Source of the DNA: Armatimonadota bacterium | GTDB taxonomy: Bacteria; Armatimonadota; Hebobacteria; CAIYQO01 | Assembly: GCA_029553475.1 (NCBI GenBank) | Contig: JAKPKV010000131.1 | Span: 1 to 64,000 of the forward strand | Direction: 5' to 3' | Length of the DNA: 64,000 bases | The notes under the pieces: generated by a model | The model's input: the letters and a program-made list of their open reading frames with translations, nothing else | Databases searched by the model: none | What the model was told of the DNA's origin: nothing | Shown: positions 18,558-27,233 of the stretch, in pieces | How the letters are laid out: each line of letters begins with the position of its first letter | Position numbering within the stretch: the first letter of the stretch is position 1 | Program-made: the position numbers and the translations under genes

Positions 18558-19490
18558 ATGGCGAAAATCACCGGCACGTTCATTGACTTCGCGGTGGGCC
18601 TGGAGTATGCCGCGTCGTGCACGCAGTACCCGGAGCGGCTCACGCAACCCGGCTTCTGGGACCGGGAGCTGGCGGACATGCGCGCGGCGGGCATCACCGA
18701 GGTGATTCTCGCGCGCATCATGGAGCTGGGGCGCACGCACTACCACTCGCCGCTCTTCCAGGAGTGGGACCGCGAGGACCACACCGCGCTCATCATGCGC
18801 GCGGCGGAGGAGCAGGGGATGCGCGTGTGGCTGGGCGGGCACCTGAACCTCGCCTTCTGGGACCGGACGTGGGATTTCACCCGCATGATGCAGCGCGACC
18901 TGAACGTGAACGTCGCGATTTTCACAGAGCTGTGGGCACAGTATGAGGGCCATCCGGCGCTGGCCGGCTTTTACGTCTCCAACGAGCCGGACTACGATAA
19001 TCTGGACACCCCGGAGCGCGCGGACGCGCTGCGCCGCTGCCTGCACGGCATTTATGAGGTCATCAAGCGCGAGTCCGGCCTGCCGGTGCTCGTCTCCCCC
19101 TTCTTCTCGAAATCGCTGCCCCCCGCCGCGCTGGCGGCCTGGTGGGACGCCTATCTCGACCGGCCGATGTTCGACGTGCTCGCCATGCAGGACGGCGTCG
19201 GCTGCTTCCCCCGGCGCGACCTGCATGCCGAGGAGATTCCCCCCTACTACGCCGCGCTGGCGCCGGTCTACGCCCGCCACGGCATCACCTTCTGGAACAA
19301 CGTGGAAACCTTCGCCAGCCCCTGGCCCACCCCCGGCCCGCTGGAGCGCATTGATCGCCAGTACGCAGCCGGCACACCCTACACCGCCCGCGCCATCACC
19401 TGGGAATACGGCCACTTTCTCGGCCGCCAGCAGGTGGGGGAGGAGCGCTACGCGGCGTTCACGGAGTGGAACCTGGCCGAAGAGGGGTGA
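18558..19490 (+). CDS. DUF4434-like TIM-barrel protein, probable glycoside-hydrolase-fold
   Basis: 310-aa protein resembling DUF4434 proteins: TGTFIDF at the N-terminus, DRELADMRAAGITEVILARIM, a GHPALAGFYVSNEPDYDN strand with the Glu-Pro of a glycosidase-like active site, and later LAMQDGVG and TFWNNVETF strands. The arrangement fits a TIM-barrel hydrolase, but no activity is established for this family to my knowledge. No signal peptide is present. GAGGAGGG (18542-18549) selects ATG 18558 rather than an upstream in-frame start. It follows the oxidoreductase fusion by 57 bp and may be in the same transcript. Its 3' end is followed after 27 bp by the GxxExxY cassette. Confidence 0.65.
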   Translation: MAKITGTFIDFAVGLEYAASCTQYPERLTQPGFWDRELADMRAAGITEVILARIMELGRTHYHSPLFQEWDREDHTALIMRAAEEQGMRVWLGGHLNLAFWDRTWDFTRMMQRDLNVNVAIFTELWAQYEGHPALAGFYVSNEPDYDNLDTPERADALRRCLHGIYEVIKRESGLPVLVSPFFSKSLPPAALAAWWDAYLDRPMFDVLAMQDGVGCFPRRDLHAEEIPPYYAALAPVYARHGITFWNNVETFASPWPTPGPLERIDRQYAAGTPYTARAITWEYGHFLGRQQVGEERYAAFTEWNLAEEG

Positions 19491-19517
19491 GAACGGCAAA
19501 CCTGTGAGAGAGGAATG

Positions 19518-19991
19518 TCTCACGCCAAGGCGCCAAGGCGCAAAGACGCGAGGATTATTCCAGACCATTGACGACACGCTTGATGCCGTCTTTTATATAC
19601 GTGGCGCCAAAATTGATGAGCAAGCCAAGGCGCATGTCAGTGAGCCGCAGGTAGGTGAGAAGCTGCTTTTTGTGCACTGGCAGCACTGTCTCCACGGACT
19701 TCAGCTCAAGGATGACTAACTGCTCAACGATGATGTCTGCACGAAAACCGATGTCGAAGGTCAGCGTATCATATCTCACGGCGATAGGCTGTTGACGTGT
19801 AACTGATAATCCGCGCTTCTGCAGTTCATGTGCGAGCGCAACCTCGTAAACAGATTCAAGCAGGCCCGGTCCGAGTGATTTGTGAACCTGATACGCGCAG
19901 TCTACTACAATCCTGGCAACCTCGTTCTCGGTCATCACAATGCTCCTTCACATACACTCGCGTCTTTGCGCCTTGGCGCCTTGGCGTGAGA
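19518..19991. mobile_element. inverted-repeat cassette around a GxxExxY gene
   Basis: Two perfect 35-bp inverted repeats, 19518-19552 and 19957-19991, enclose a single gene. Each arm contains an internal GCCAAGGC tandem duplication. The enclosed gene's stop lies 2 bp from the left arm and its ATG about 20 bp inside the right arm. A 32-of-35 match to the right arm stands alone at 41828-41862. No transposase and no target-site duplication are visible, so transfer would need help in trans. Confidence 0.75.
19555..19935 (-). CDS. GxxExxY protein
   Basis: 126-aa protein of the GxxExxY family (TIGR04256): the signature GPGLLESVYE sits at ~24-33 and is followed by ALAHELQKRGLSVTRQQPI, DIGFRADIIVEQLVILELKS and LPVHKKQLLTYLRLT. 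The Asp/Glu and Glu-x-Lys pattern (RADIIV...LELKSVE) resembles the PD-(D/E)xK nuclease fold, which suggests nucleic-acid or nuclease-related activity; no function is established. AAGGAG supports ATG 19935; a GTG one codon upstream is an alternative. Composition is clearly less GC-rich than the flanking genes. The gene is fully contained in the perfect inverted repeat, which points to mobilisation as a unit. Confidence 0.85.
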   Translation of the reverse strand: MTENEVARIVVDCAYQVHKSLGPGLLESVYEVALAHELQKRGLSVTRQQPIAVRYDTLTFDIGFRADIIVEQLVILELKSVETVLPVHKKQLLTYLRLTDMRLGLLINFGATYIKDGIKRVVNGLE

Positions 19992-20017
19992 TTCTTCGAT
20001 TTCGATGACGATGACGA

Positions 20018-20407
20018 CTATAGCCCTTCGATAAACGCCCCCTCGATATGCCGCACCGCCCGCACCGTGCCGCAGGGAGTGGCGATCACTTCCACCACGT
20101 CGTAGCGGATGGGGCAGTCGGGGAGGCGGCGCCGGCGGCGGTACTGGCGGCCCATGCGGGCGATGCGGGTTTGCTTCTCGGCGTTCACCGAGGCCAGCGG
20201 GGTCATCGTGCGTTCCGAGGTGCGGGTGCGCACCTCGACGAAGACGAGGGTGTCGCGGTCGCGGGCGATGAGATCGAGCTCGCCCAGTTTTGTGCGAAAA
20301 TTCGCCTCGAGCACCCGCAGCCCGCGCGCGCGCAGGTAGCGGGCCGCGTGGCGCTCGCCAAGCTGCCCGAGCTGCGCGCGGGTGAGGGGGCGGCGCTTCC
20401 AGAACAT
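20018..20407 (-). CDS. YraN family (UPF0102) putative endonuclease
   Basis: 129-aa protein of the conserved YraN/UPF0102 family with a RecB-like nuclease fold: LGERHAARYLRARGLRVLEANFR, then GELDLIARD with the metal-binding Asp, VFVEVRTR with the Glu and basic pair, and NAEKQTRIARMGRQY. The family often sits near rnhB or rpl genes; here it lies downstream of RNase PH on the same strand. GGAG six bases before ATG 20407 decides that start over in-frame ATGs further upstream. It overlaps a GAT/GAC repeat at its stop codon. The substrate is unknown. Confidence 0.85.
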   Translation of the reverse strand: MFWKRRPLTRAQLGQLGERHAARYLRARGLRVLEANFRTKLGELDLIARDRDTLVFVEVRTRTSERTMTPLASVNAEKQTRIARMGRQYRRRRRLPDCPIRYDVVEVIATPCGTVRAVRHIEGAFIEGL

Positions 20408-20530
20408 CGCGCACTCCATGCTAGCAAACATGCACCCGGCTGTGGGTCGTGCGCCACGCAACGCCGTGGCGCCCAAATGAGGACAGTCCCCCATGTTGCG
20501 ATCAGGCAATCCGGCATCGCCAGTACGCCT

Positions 20531-20555
20531 CCCCCTCCCCGCATAGGGGAGGGGG
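20531..20555 (-). terminator. 10-bp GC stem between rph and yraN
   Basis: A perfect stem (20531-20540 with 20546-20555, loop GCATA) lies just past the rph stop in the minus direction. Without a T-tract it may be an intergenic repeat hairpin as much as a terminator. Confidence 0.45.
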
Positions 20556-20577
20556 CCGGGGGGAGAGGTGATCCCCC

Positions 20578-21303
20578 TTACGGCAGTCCCAGCACCGTCT
20601 TCTGCTCCTCGAGCAGGCGGCGGATGCCGCGCTCCGCCAGGTCCACGAGCTCGTTCATCTGCTCGCGGCTGAAGGGGAGGCCCTCGGCGGTGCCCTGGAT
20701 TTCCACCAGCTTGCCGCTGCCGGTCATCACCACGTTCATGTCCACCGCGGCGCGCGAGTCTTCCTCGTAGGCCAGGTCGAGCATCGGGCGGCCGTCCACG
20801 ATGCCCACGCTCACCGCGGCGATGGCGTCGAAGGTGGGCAGTCCGCCGCGCAGCATGTTGCGCCCCTGCATCCAGCGCAGCGCGTCGTAAAGGGCCACGT
20901 AGGCGCCGGTGATGGAGGCGGTGCGCGTGCCGCCGTCCGCCTGGATCACGTCGCAGTCAATGGTGATGGTGCGCTCGCCCAGGCCGCGCGTCTCCACCAC
21001 CGAGCGCAGCGCCCGCCCGATGAGCCGCTGAATCTCCATCGTGCGCCCGGACGGCGACCCTTTCTGCACCTCGCGCTGCTGGCGGGTGGTGGTGGCGCGC
21101 GGCAGCATGCTGTATTCCGCCGTCACCCACCCGCTGCCGCTGCCTTTCATGAAGGGCGGCACCCGGTCCTCCACGCTGGCGGTGCAGAGCACTTGCGTGT
21201 CGCCCAGCCAGATCATGCACGAGCCCTCGGCATGCTTCATGATCTCGCGATCGAGCGACACCGCGCGCAGCTCATTCTCCTGTCGGCCATCTATACGTAC
21301 CAT
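20578..21303 (-). CDS. rph: ribonuclease PH
   Basis: 241-aa phosphorolytic 3'-5' exoribonuclease that trims tRNA 3' ends, the usual length for the family. Recognisable segments: N-terminal [33 protein letters not shown] and [16 protein letters not shown] with phosphate/RNA-binding arginines, the core [23 protein letters not shown], and [26 protein letters not shown] precedes the ATG on the minus strand. It is followed by yraN after ~170 bp and is divergent from the heparinase-like gene, sharing a 231-bp intergenic region. Confidence 0.95.
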   Translation of the reverse strand: MVRIDGRQENELRAVSLDREIMKHAEGSCMIWLGDTQVLCTASVEDRVPPFMKGSGSGWVTAEYSMLPRATTTRQQREVQKGSPSGRTMEIQRLIGRALRSVVETRGLGERTITIDCDVIQADGGTRTASITGAYVALYDALRWMQGRNMLRGGLPTFDAIAAVSVGIVDGRPMLDLAYEEDSRAAVDMNVVMTGSGKLVEIQGTAEGLPFSREQMNELVDLAERGIRRLLEEQKTVLGLP

Positions 21304-21479
21304 GCCTACCTGTTTCGCCTTCTCCGGTGGGCATACCTGCCGGGGAGGTGGACAGAATCCGCGGAGAACGCGGACGTCGGCGGACGCACGGGGGTATGCG
21401 ACTTGGACTCGCTAACCGCCGGCGTATCCTCCGCCGGCCCGGACAACGATACCGCCGCGCCGGTGTCAGAGTATGCAGC

Positions 21480-21504
21480 CCCGGCAGTACACGCTCCTGC
21501 CGGG
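21480..21504 (+). promoter_or_regulatory. hairpin in the leader of the heparinase-like gene
   Basis: An 8-bp perfect stem (CCCGGCAG, 21480-21487, with 21497-21504) and 9-nt loop lie 30 bp before the start codon. It may act as an attenuator or operator, or protect the mRNA 5' end. Confidence 0.4.
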
Positions 21505-21534
21505 AGGTGTGTTGTTCGAGCCGGGAGGCCGTCC

Positions 21535-24500
21535 ATGCGTGTTTTTTTCTGCTGTTGCGCGTTCCTCGTCGCCGCGCTGGCCTCCGCCCAGCGCACCGTC
21601 ACCATCACCGACTACACCGGCCGCGGCTTCGCGCCGGATCTGGTGCACTATACGGTGAAGCTGACGCCCGCCGCGATGAAGACGGCGCGGCTCTTCCGCG
21701 ATGGCGAGACGCCGGTGGCCCTGCAATTCGGCGCCCGGGGGAAGGATGGGGCGGCGACGATGAGCTTCGTCGCCGACGTGCCGCCGTACGGCACGAGCCG
21801 CTATACGCTGGCCGCGGGGGGCGCGGCGCCCACCGGCAGCCTGACCGCGGCGCAGCGCGGCGACACCATCGAGCTGGCGACCGCGCTGCTCGCCGTCCGC
21901 CTGCCGAAGGGGGCGAAGACGTTCAAGGCGCCGGTGCCCGCGCGGACCCTCCCGGCCCCCATCCTCGCGTTCCGCAGCGGTGGGCCGGGGGCGGCGTGGC
22001 TGGGCGGGAGCGCGGTGCTCACCGACCGTCCGGTGAAGGCGTGGAAGGCGGCGCTGGTGGAGCAGGGCCCGGTCTCCGCCACCGCGCAGTATGAAATCAC
22101 CTATGCCGGCGGCGGCTACTATCGCTCGACGATCACCGTCATTGACGGCGTGCCGGTGGTGAAGGTGCGCGACGAATACGACCTGGGCAGCGTCTCGCCG
22201 ACGGACGATCTGTGGGAGCTGTGCCTCACCGACGGCTGGGAGCCGGACATGGCGGAGACGGCGCAGACCTGGGGCAACGGCACCGTGCGCGGCAGCAACA
22301 TCGGCGCGGTGCAGGCGGTGTGGATGGGCACGCGCATCCAGCCCTACGGCGCGCTGGGCGATGAGATGTCGCAAATCGGCCTGTCTCGCGCGCGGGAGGC
22401 CACGGACACGCCCGCCGACTCCCCGATGGTCGGCGTGGTGCCCCTGCACCACGGCAACTGGCGGCGCATCCAGCAGCTTCCGGTGGTCTACCCGCCGGAC
22501 CGCGGCCGCATTGCCGTGCGGTTCCCGATGACGCGGAGCAATCCGCGCGCGGATCTGAATCCCTTCTTCGCCGGCACGCATGACGACCGCCTGCCTGTCT
22601 CCTACGCCCGCCGCGAGTGGGCGCTGGCGCTGGGCCGGCCGGCGCTGGAGGTGAAGGCGAACTGGGGCACGGATGCCGTCGGCCCGTTCTATCAGCTTCG
22701 CCTGCTGTACGGCGTCATCGGGCTGGACCGCTACAAGGACTACGTCACCGACTGGCCGGACACCGACGCCGATTACCCGCGCGTCTTCCTGCGCAAGCGC
22801 GAGCTGCCGAAGATCCGCGAAGCGCTGGCGAAAAACCCGGCGCTCTTCGACCCGTTCAAAGATCACTACTACTTCCGCGACATCGCGCACTTCTACAGCC
22901 TGACCGGGGACCCGACGGCGATCAAGAAACCGCACTCCTGGCCGCAGCAACTGCAGGCGTATCTCCGCTACCTGGTGAGCTGCCCCACGCCCAGCCACCA
23001 TATGACCTTTGAACTGTTCAGCATGCTGCCGAAAATCGAGGACACCCTCGCCTGTCCCGCGCTGCTGCCCGAGGACCGCCGGAAACTGCGCGCGCAACTG
23101 GCGGTGCTGGCCTATGAGCTGTGCGAGCCGGATGCCATGGGCCACGCCAACGGCGCGCACACCGGCAACCCGAATATGAGCATCGCCCGGCAGATGTGCG
23201 CGCTGAACGTGGTGGCGCTGCTGCCCGACCATCCGATGTACGCGCAATGGCGCGACTTTCTCAGCGAATATATGACCTACAAAATGGCGACGATGATGAC
23301 GCCGGGCGGCGCGTGGTTCGAACCGGGCGGCTACCAGATGTGGGCCTACGGGCGCATGATCACCGCCATGAGCGGCGTGGAGACGATGCGGCCGACACAG
23401 ACCGAGACCCTGTACGCGTATCATCGCTCGGGCATGGACTACCTGCTGAACCAGCTCACGCCGCCGGACCCGCGCTATGGCGCGCGCATGCACCCGGGGT
23501 TCGGCAACAGCAGCGCGAACTACTTTGAAAACTATTTCGACGCGGCGATGACCTTTGCCGATCACGATCCGGCATTCGCCGGCGAGCTGCTGTGGGCATG
23601 GCAGGTCAACGGTCAGTCCCCCTTCGAGATGTCCGCCACCTATAAGCCGTGGGTGCAGCCGCGGGAGCCCCGGCTCGCCAGCCGCGGCTTCCCCGGCTTC
23701 GGCGTCATCTTCCGCGCGCACCAGGGCCCGGACGAGACGTATCTGCTGCTGCGCAGCGGCTACGACTGGAGCCATTGGTACGTGGACCAGGGCAACTGCG
23801 CGCTCTACAGCAAGGGCGCCAGCCTGCTGCCCTGCCAGCCCTACGCCTACTATGACAACAGCCCGCATCCCGACTACGCGCTCTATAACCTGGCGCGCTT
23901 CGGCGAGACGACGGCGCAGTATCCCTACGGCTGGCCGGACAGCAACGTGCTCGACAGCACCTTCGGCCCGCGCGCGCAGTACGCCTGGGCCTCCGCCGGC
24001 TACCCCGCCGGGGATCCGCGGGACGAATACGGCTGGGAGCGCCAGGTCGCCTTCCTCATCGGCAAGACGGCGAAAAGCCCGAACTACTTCGTCTTCCATG
24101 ATACCTTTCACGGCAAGGCGCTGCCCAACTGGCTGTATTTCAACCTGCTGGGCCGCAAGGACGATGTCGCGGTGAACGGGCGGACGATCACCGTGCAGAC
24201 GGAATTCCCGACGAAACTCGACCTCATCTTCGCGGGCGGCAAGGCGCCGGCGCCGGAGCTGGCGGAAGACAACATGCCGATGAACCTGCTGGCCCATCGC
24301 AGCGGCGCGCTGTGGGCAAAGCTGACGCGGGGCCATCCCGCCTCGTCGAACTGGAAGCGCAAAGACGGCTCCCAGGCCACGAATGCCGTGGATGCCAACG
24401 GCTATCCCACCGCGCTGCCCGCCTACGAGCAGCACGTGCTGCTGCGCCTGGCCGGCGCGCAGGCGGACGACCGCTATTGGGTGGCCTACCCCCGCGGCGC

Positions 24501-25314
24501 GGACGAAGCGGCGCCGGCGGTGGAGCGGCTGGCGAAGCACGTGGTGAAGATCGCCCACCCCGAAGGCACCGACTATCTGTTGCTGGCGCCCGACTACGAC
24601 AAGTGGGAGGGCGAGGGCGTGCTGCTGGCAGGCTCCGCCGCCGCCGTGCGGGTGAGTCCGGGCGACGTCACCTTCAGCCTGCTCAGCGGCGCCGGCGCGG
24701 TGGGCTACCGGGGCATGACGTTCGACGGCGTCGCGCCATTCGAGAACACGGTGCCGCGCCACGAGCTGCAGGCCGGCACGACCGCCATCGGCGGCCAGGT
24801 CATGGTCCCGTGGAGGGCGCACGCCGAAGTGGCGCCGGGCGTGTATCAAGCCGATACCGGCAAGGGAACGGCGGAGTACATCATCCACCGTGAGGCGCCC
24901 ACGCGCTATGCCGCCGGCGAGGTGAGCCTGGAGGGCCGCAGCGCGCGGGTGGTGATCACCGAGAGCCAGACCCGCTTCATCGCCCCGGAAGCGACCTATG
25001 TCAAACTCGTCGCCGGCGATAAGGCCATCCGCGGCTTCGGCCCCTTCGACATCACCATCAGCGATACGGCGCTCACCGGCACGGTGGACGGGAAGACGCG
25101 GACGCTGGTCGCCTCCCGCCCGCGCGGCATCCGCCGGCCGTCCTATTACGTGGACGGCGTGCGCTGGCACGCGGGCTTTGAGGAGGAGCGGCACCGGCCC
25201 GTCGCGCAGATGAACCTGGCGTTTGGCTTCACCGAAGGCAAGCATGCCGTGACGGTGACGGAGTGGGCGTCCCCGTCGCTGCCGCCGACGCCGGCGCGCG
25301 CGGCGATGCGATGA
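21535..25314 (+). CDS. secreted heparinase II/III-like protein, probable polysaccharide lyase
   Basis: 1259-aa exported protein. The signal peptide MRVFFCCCAFLVAALASA is followed by mature QRTVTITDY. Residues ~20-400 are a beta-rich N-terminal region. Residues ~420-720 contain an alpha-toroid pattern (HFYSLTGDPTAIKK, MCALNVVALLPDHPMYAQW, GGAWFEPGGYQMWAYG, GFGNSSANYFENYF). Residues ~720-950 form a beta-sandwich of the heparinase II/III C-terminal kind (GFGVIFRAHQGPDETYLLLRSG, WYVDQGNCALYSKG). This domain order fits PL-type lyases acting on uronate polysaccharides, though the lyase catalytic residues cannot be assigned confidently. GGGAGG (21523-21528) decides ATG 21535 within a longer open frame. 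It is monocistronic and divergent from rph. Confidence 0.72.
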   Translation: MRVFFCCCAFLVAALASAQRTVTITDYTGRGFAPDLVHYTVKLTPAAMKTARLFRDGETPVALQFGARGKDGAATMSFVADVPPYGTSRYTLAAGGAAPTGSLTAAQRGDTIELATALLAVRLPKGAKTFKAPVPARTLPAPILAFRSGGPGAAWLGGSAVLTDRPVKAWKAALVEQGPVSATAQYEITYAGGGYYRSTITVIDGVPVVKVRDEYDLGSVSPTDDLWELCLTDGWEPDMAETAQTWGNGTVRGSNIGAVQAVWMGTRIQPYGALGDEMSQIGLSRAREATDTPADSPMVGVVPLHHGNWRRIQQLPVVYPPDRGRIAVRFPMTRSNPRADLNPFFAGTHDDRLPVSYARREWALALGRPALEVKANWGTDAVGPFYQLRLLYGVIGLDRYKDYVTDWPDTDADYPRVFLRKRELPKIREALAKNPALFDPFKDHYYFRDIAHFYSLTGDPTAIKKPHSWPQQLQAYLRYLVSCPTPSHHMTFELFSMLPKIEDTLACPALLPEDRRKLRAQLAVLAYELCEPDAMGHANGAHTGNPNMSIARQMCALNVVALLPDHPMYAQWRDFLSEYMTYKMATMMTPGGAWFEPGGYQMWAYGRMITAMSGVETMRPTQTETLYAYHRSGMDYLLNQLTPPDPRYGARMHPGFGNSSANYFENYFDAAMTFADHDPAFAGELLWAWQVNGQSPFEMSATYKPWVQPREPRLASRGFPGFGVIFRAHQGPDETYLLLRSGYDWSHWYVDQGNCALYSKGASLLPCQPYAYYDNSPHPDYALYNLARFGETTAQYPYGWPDSNVLDSTFGPRAQYAWASAGYPAGDPRDEYGWERQVAFLIGKTAKSPNYFVFHDTFHGKALPNWLYFNLLGRKDDVAVNGRTITVQTEFPTKLDLIFAGGKAPAPELAEDNMPMNLLAHRSGALWAKLTRGHPASSNWKRKDGSQATNAVDANGYPTALPAYEQHVLLRLAGAQADDRYWVAYPRGADEAAPAVERLAKHVVKIAHPEGTDYLLLAPDYDKWEGEGVLLAGSAAAVRVSPGDVTFSLLSGAGAVGYRGMTFDGVAPFENTVPRHELQAGTTAIGGQVMVPWRAHAEVAPGVYQADTGKGTAEYIIHREAPTRYAAGEVSLEGRSARVVITESQTRFIAPEATYVKLVAGDKAIRGFGPFDITISDTALTGTVDGKTRTLVASRPRGIRRPSYYVDGVRWHAGFEEERHRPVAQMNLAFGFTEGKHAVTVTEWASPSLPPTPARAAMR

Positions 25315-25327
25315 GCATCCCGCCGCC

Positions 25328-25356
25328 TTCACGGCCCGCGGCGCGGGTGGTATAAT
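25328..25356 (+). promoter_or_regulatory. sigma-70-like promoter for gatC
   Basis: TTCACG (25328-25333) and perfect TATAAT (25351-25356), 17-bp spacer, 24 bp before the start codon. Confidence 0.6.
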
Positions 25357-25380
25357 ACCCTCGCCCGAAAGGATACCGCC

Positions 25381-25668
25381 ATGCGCTTATCCCGCGACGA
25401 GATTGCACATGTGGCCCTGCTCAGCCGTTTGAAGCTCACCGAGGAGGAGATGGCGCAGTTCACCGGACAGCTCAACGCCATCCTCGATCATTTTGCGGCG
25501 CTCACGGAAGCCGATACCGGCGACATTGACGCCACCACCCATGTGGTGCCGATGACGAACGTCATGCGCGCCGACGTGCAGCGCCCGAGCTTTGCGCCCG
25601 ACGATGCCCTCGCCAACGCCCCCGAGCGCGCCGGCGACCAGTTCAAAGTGCCGCGCGTGGTGGAGTGA
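25381..25668 (+). CDS. gatC: Asp-tRNA(Asn)/Glu-tRNA(Gln) amidotransferase subunit C
   Basis: 95-aa GatC, the small subunit that stabilises the GatCAB amidotransferase converting misacylated Glu-tRNA(Gln) and Asp-tRNA(Asn). Family features are complete: SRDEIAHVALLSRLKLTEEE at the N-terminus, FTGQLNAILDHFAAL, a VVPMTNVMRADV linker and the C-terminal FKVPRVVE. AAAGGAT precedes the ATG. gatA and gatB are not adjacent, unlike many genomes; the next gene is a URO-D protein after a repeat-filled gap. Confidence 0.95.
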   Translation: MRLSRDEIAHVALLSRLKLTEEEMAQFTGQLNAILDHFAALTEADTGDIDATTHVVPMTNVMRADVQRPSFAPDDALANAPERAGDQFKVPRVVE

Positions 25669-25686
25669 GAGCCGTCATACGCAGTA

Positions 25687-25784
25687 GGGATTAGGGGTGA
25701 GGGATTGGGGAGGGGTTGGGGGTTGGGGCGCGCGCTACAGACGGTTGCCCTGATACGCACACGACATCGTGACGACCCGCTACA
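25687..25784. repeat. G-rich tract plus dispersed 44-bp repeat and solo TIR end
   Basis: 25687-25728 holds seven runs of three to five G. 25731-25774 matches 39279-39322 at 40 of 44 positions. 25766-25784 ends in GACGACCCGCTACA, the terminal sequence of the small elements at 39237-39405 and 62452-62643. This looks like a partial copy of that family. Confidence 0.6.
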
Positions 25785-25859
25785 AGTAATCAGTATCGTT
25801 ATGTCTCTGCTCAGTACTGCGGTGTCTGTCACCGCATGACCCTCGGAAAGGTATCTCTC

Positions 25860-26972
25860 ATGTCAACCGCGACGTATTCCCTCGACGATCTCCTCGCCAT
25901 GCTGGAGCCTGACCCGCGGGCGCTGGAGGACGGCCGGCGGCGGATGGCCGATGTCTGGCATGACCGCCCCACCGACAGCCTGCCCATCCTCTTCGGCGCG
26001 CCCGCGCCGGAAGGCGTGAGCGGCGGCGGGGATATGCGCCGGCATTTCGAGGACGACGCGCAGATGCTCTACGACGCGGTGGTGGGCTTGCTGGGCGTCG
26101 CGCGGGCGGGGTCGGATATGCAGCTCACCATCCGCGCCGACACCGGCACCGGCACCTTCGCCACCGTCGCCGGCTGCGAATTGCTGCCCTCGGAGTATGC
26201 GCTGCCGTGGACCACCCACCTCACCCGCGAAGCGCTGCAAGCCTTCCATCCCGAGGAGATGACGCTTGCCGAGGCGGGGGTGATGCCGCGCGTCAAGCGC
26301 CTGTACGCCTACTTTCGCGAGGCGCTGCCGGACGACGTTCACCCCTTCTGCGCCGACTCGCAAAGCCCGTATGACCTGGCGCATCTCCTCTACGGCGATC
26401 CCATCTTCTACGACATGTATGACGATCCCGACTTCGTGCATGAGCTGCTGCGCAAGACGACGTATCTCTACGTGGAGTGCACAACGCTCATCAAGGCATG
26501 GATGAACGAGCCGCTGGACGGCGGTTATCACTGGGGCATGGCGGTCGCCAACGGCGGCACGCGCAGTTGCGAGGACACCGCCACCCTGCTCAACGCCGAG
26601 GCCATCGCCGAGTTCGTGCATCCGTACCGCTCGCGGGGGCTGGCGGCCTTCGGCGGCGGCTTCGTCCACTACTGCGGCGATAACGACCATCTGTACGCCG
26701 ACGTGCTCAGCGAGCCGCTGGTGCGCGGCCTCAACTTCGGCAATCCGGAGCGCCACGACCTGGGCCGGGTCATCGCCGACCTCATCCAGGCCGGCAAGTG
26801 CTACTGGGGCGGCATCCCCCGCGATGACGACGAGACGCTGGAGGCCTACTTCCGCCGCGTCATCGGCTACACCGCCGGCACGCGCAAGGGCCTCATCTTC
26901 ACCCCCACCCTCCGCGGCGACGAAGCCAAAGAGCCACAACGGGTGATCGAGATGTGGCGGTCGCTGCAGTAA
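25860..26972 (+). CDS. uroporphyrinogen-decarboxylase-fold protein (URO-D paralog B)
   Basis: 370-aa cytoplasmic protein. Its pattern matches URO-D-like proteins: YDLAHLLYGDPIFYDMYDDPDFVHELL, GFVHYCGDNDHLYADVL and a final TAGTRKGLIFTPTLRGDE. The zinc-type pair His270-x-Cys272 of MtaA-like methyltransferases is kept, but the later Cys usually found near the C-terminal strand is missing. The YDDPDF segment recurs as YDDPDHLHQLL in the partial paralog at 62933, suggesting these two are closest. GGAAAGG (25845-25851) favours ATG 25860 over ATG 25836. It stands alone between two repeat-rich gaps. The reaction is unknown. Confidence 0.65.
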   Translation: MSTATYSLDDLLAMLEPDPRALEDGRRRMADVWHDRPTDSLPILFGAPAPEGVSGGGDMRRHFEDDAQMLYDAVVGLLGVARAGSDMQLTIRADTGTGTFATVAGCELLPSEYALPWTTHLTREALQAFHPEEMTLAEAGVMPRVKRLYAYFREALPDDVHPFCADSQSPYDLAHLLYGDPIFYDMYDDPDFVHELLRKTTYLYVECTTLIKAWMNEPLDGGYHWGMAVANGGTRSCEDTATLLNAEAIAEFVHPYRSRGLAAFGGGFVHYCGDNDHLYADVLSEPLVRGLNFGNPERHDLGRVIADLIQAGKCYWGGIPRDDDETLEAYFRRVIGYTAGTRKGLIFTPTLRGDEAKEPQRVIEMWRSLQ

Positions 26973-27014
26973 GCAGCGGGGAACACTGCGCGTCTGCTCT
27001 CGTTCCCAAACCAT

Positions 27015-27127
27015 CCCGTTGGTAGTCAGCTACGCAGCGGAGCGGAGTAGCGTTCGCATACCGTTCCGGTTACGGATGCTATATCTGAACGGCACTCCGC
27101 TCCGCTGCGTGCCTCACTACGAACGGG
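27015..27127. repeat. long hairpin element, copy 1
   Basis: The 41-bp arm 27015-27055 pairs with 27087-27127 at 35 of 41 positions around a 31-nt loop. The arm core (ACGCAGCGGAGCGGAGT) and the loop recur, in the opposite orientation, in the element at 41377-41683. Confidence 0.75.
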
Positions 27128-27147
27128 GTCTTTTCCAGCCTTTGCCT

Positions 27148-27210
27148 GGGGACTGTCCCCCTGCACGTCGTGACCAGATGATCCACAGGCCGTTCACCGG
27201 GACTGTCCCC
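27148..27210. repeat. 63-bp GGGGACTGTCCCC module, copy 1
   Basis: Two near-palindromic GGGACTGTCCCC boxes (27148-27160 and 27199-27210) bound a 63-bp module that matches 41428-41490 at 55 of 63 positions. It lies between the convergent URO-D B and beta-propeller genes. Confidence 0.75.
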
Positions 27211-27233
27211 CTGGTGCGTGCAGCGTTTGCCTG

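Noticed and set aside
19518-19991. CRISPR or tandem-repeat array near the GCCAAGGC units
   Set aside because: Only one inverted pair with an internal 8-bp duplication exists; there are no regularly spaced repeats or cas genes anywhere in the window.
21466-25332. 1288-aa open frame antisense to the heparinase-like gene
   Set aside because: It is rich in Arg, Gly, His and Ala with no domain or ribosome site, as expected from the mirror frame of GC-rich coding DNA. The plus-strand protein has a signal peptide and recognisable domains.
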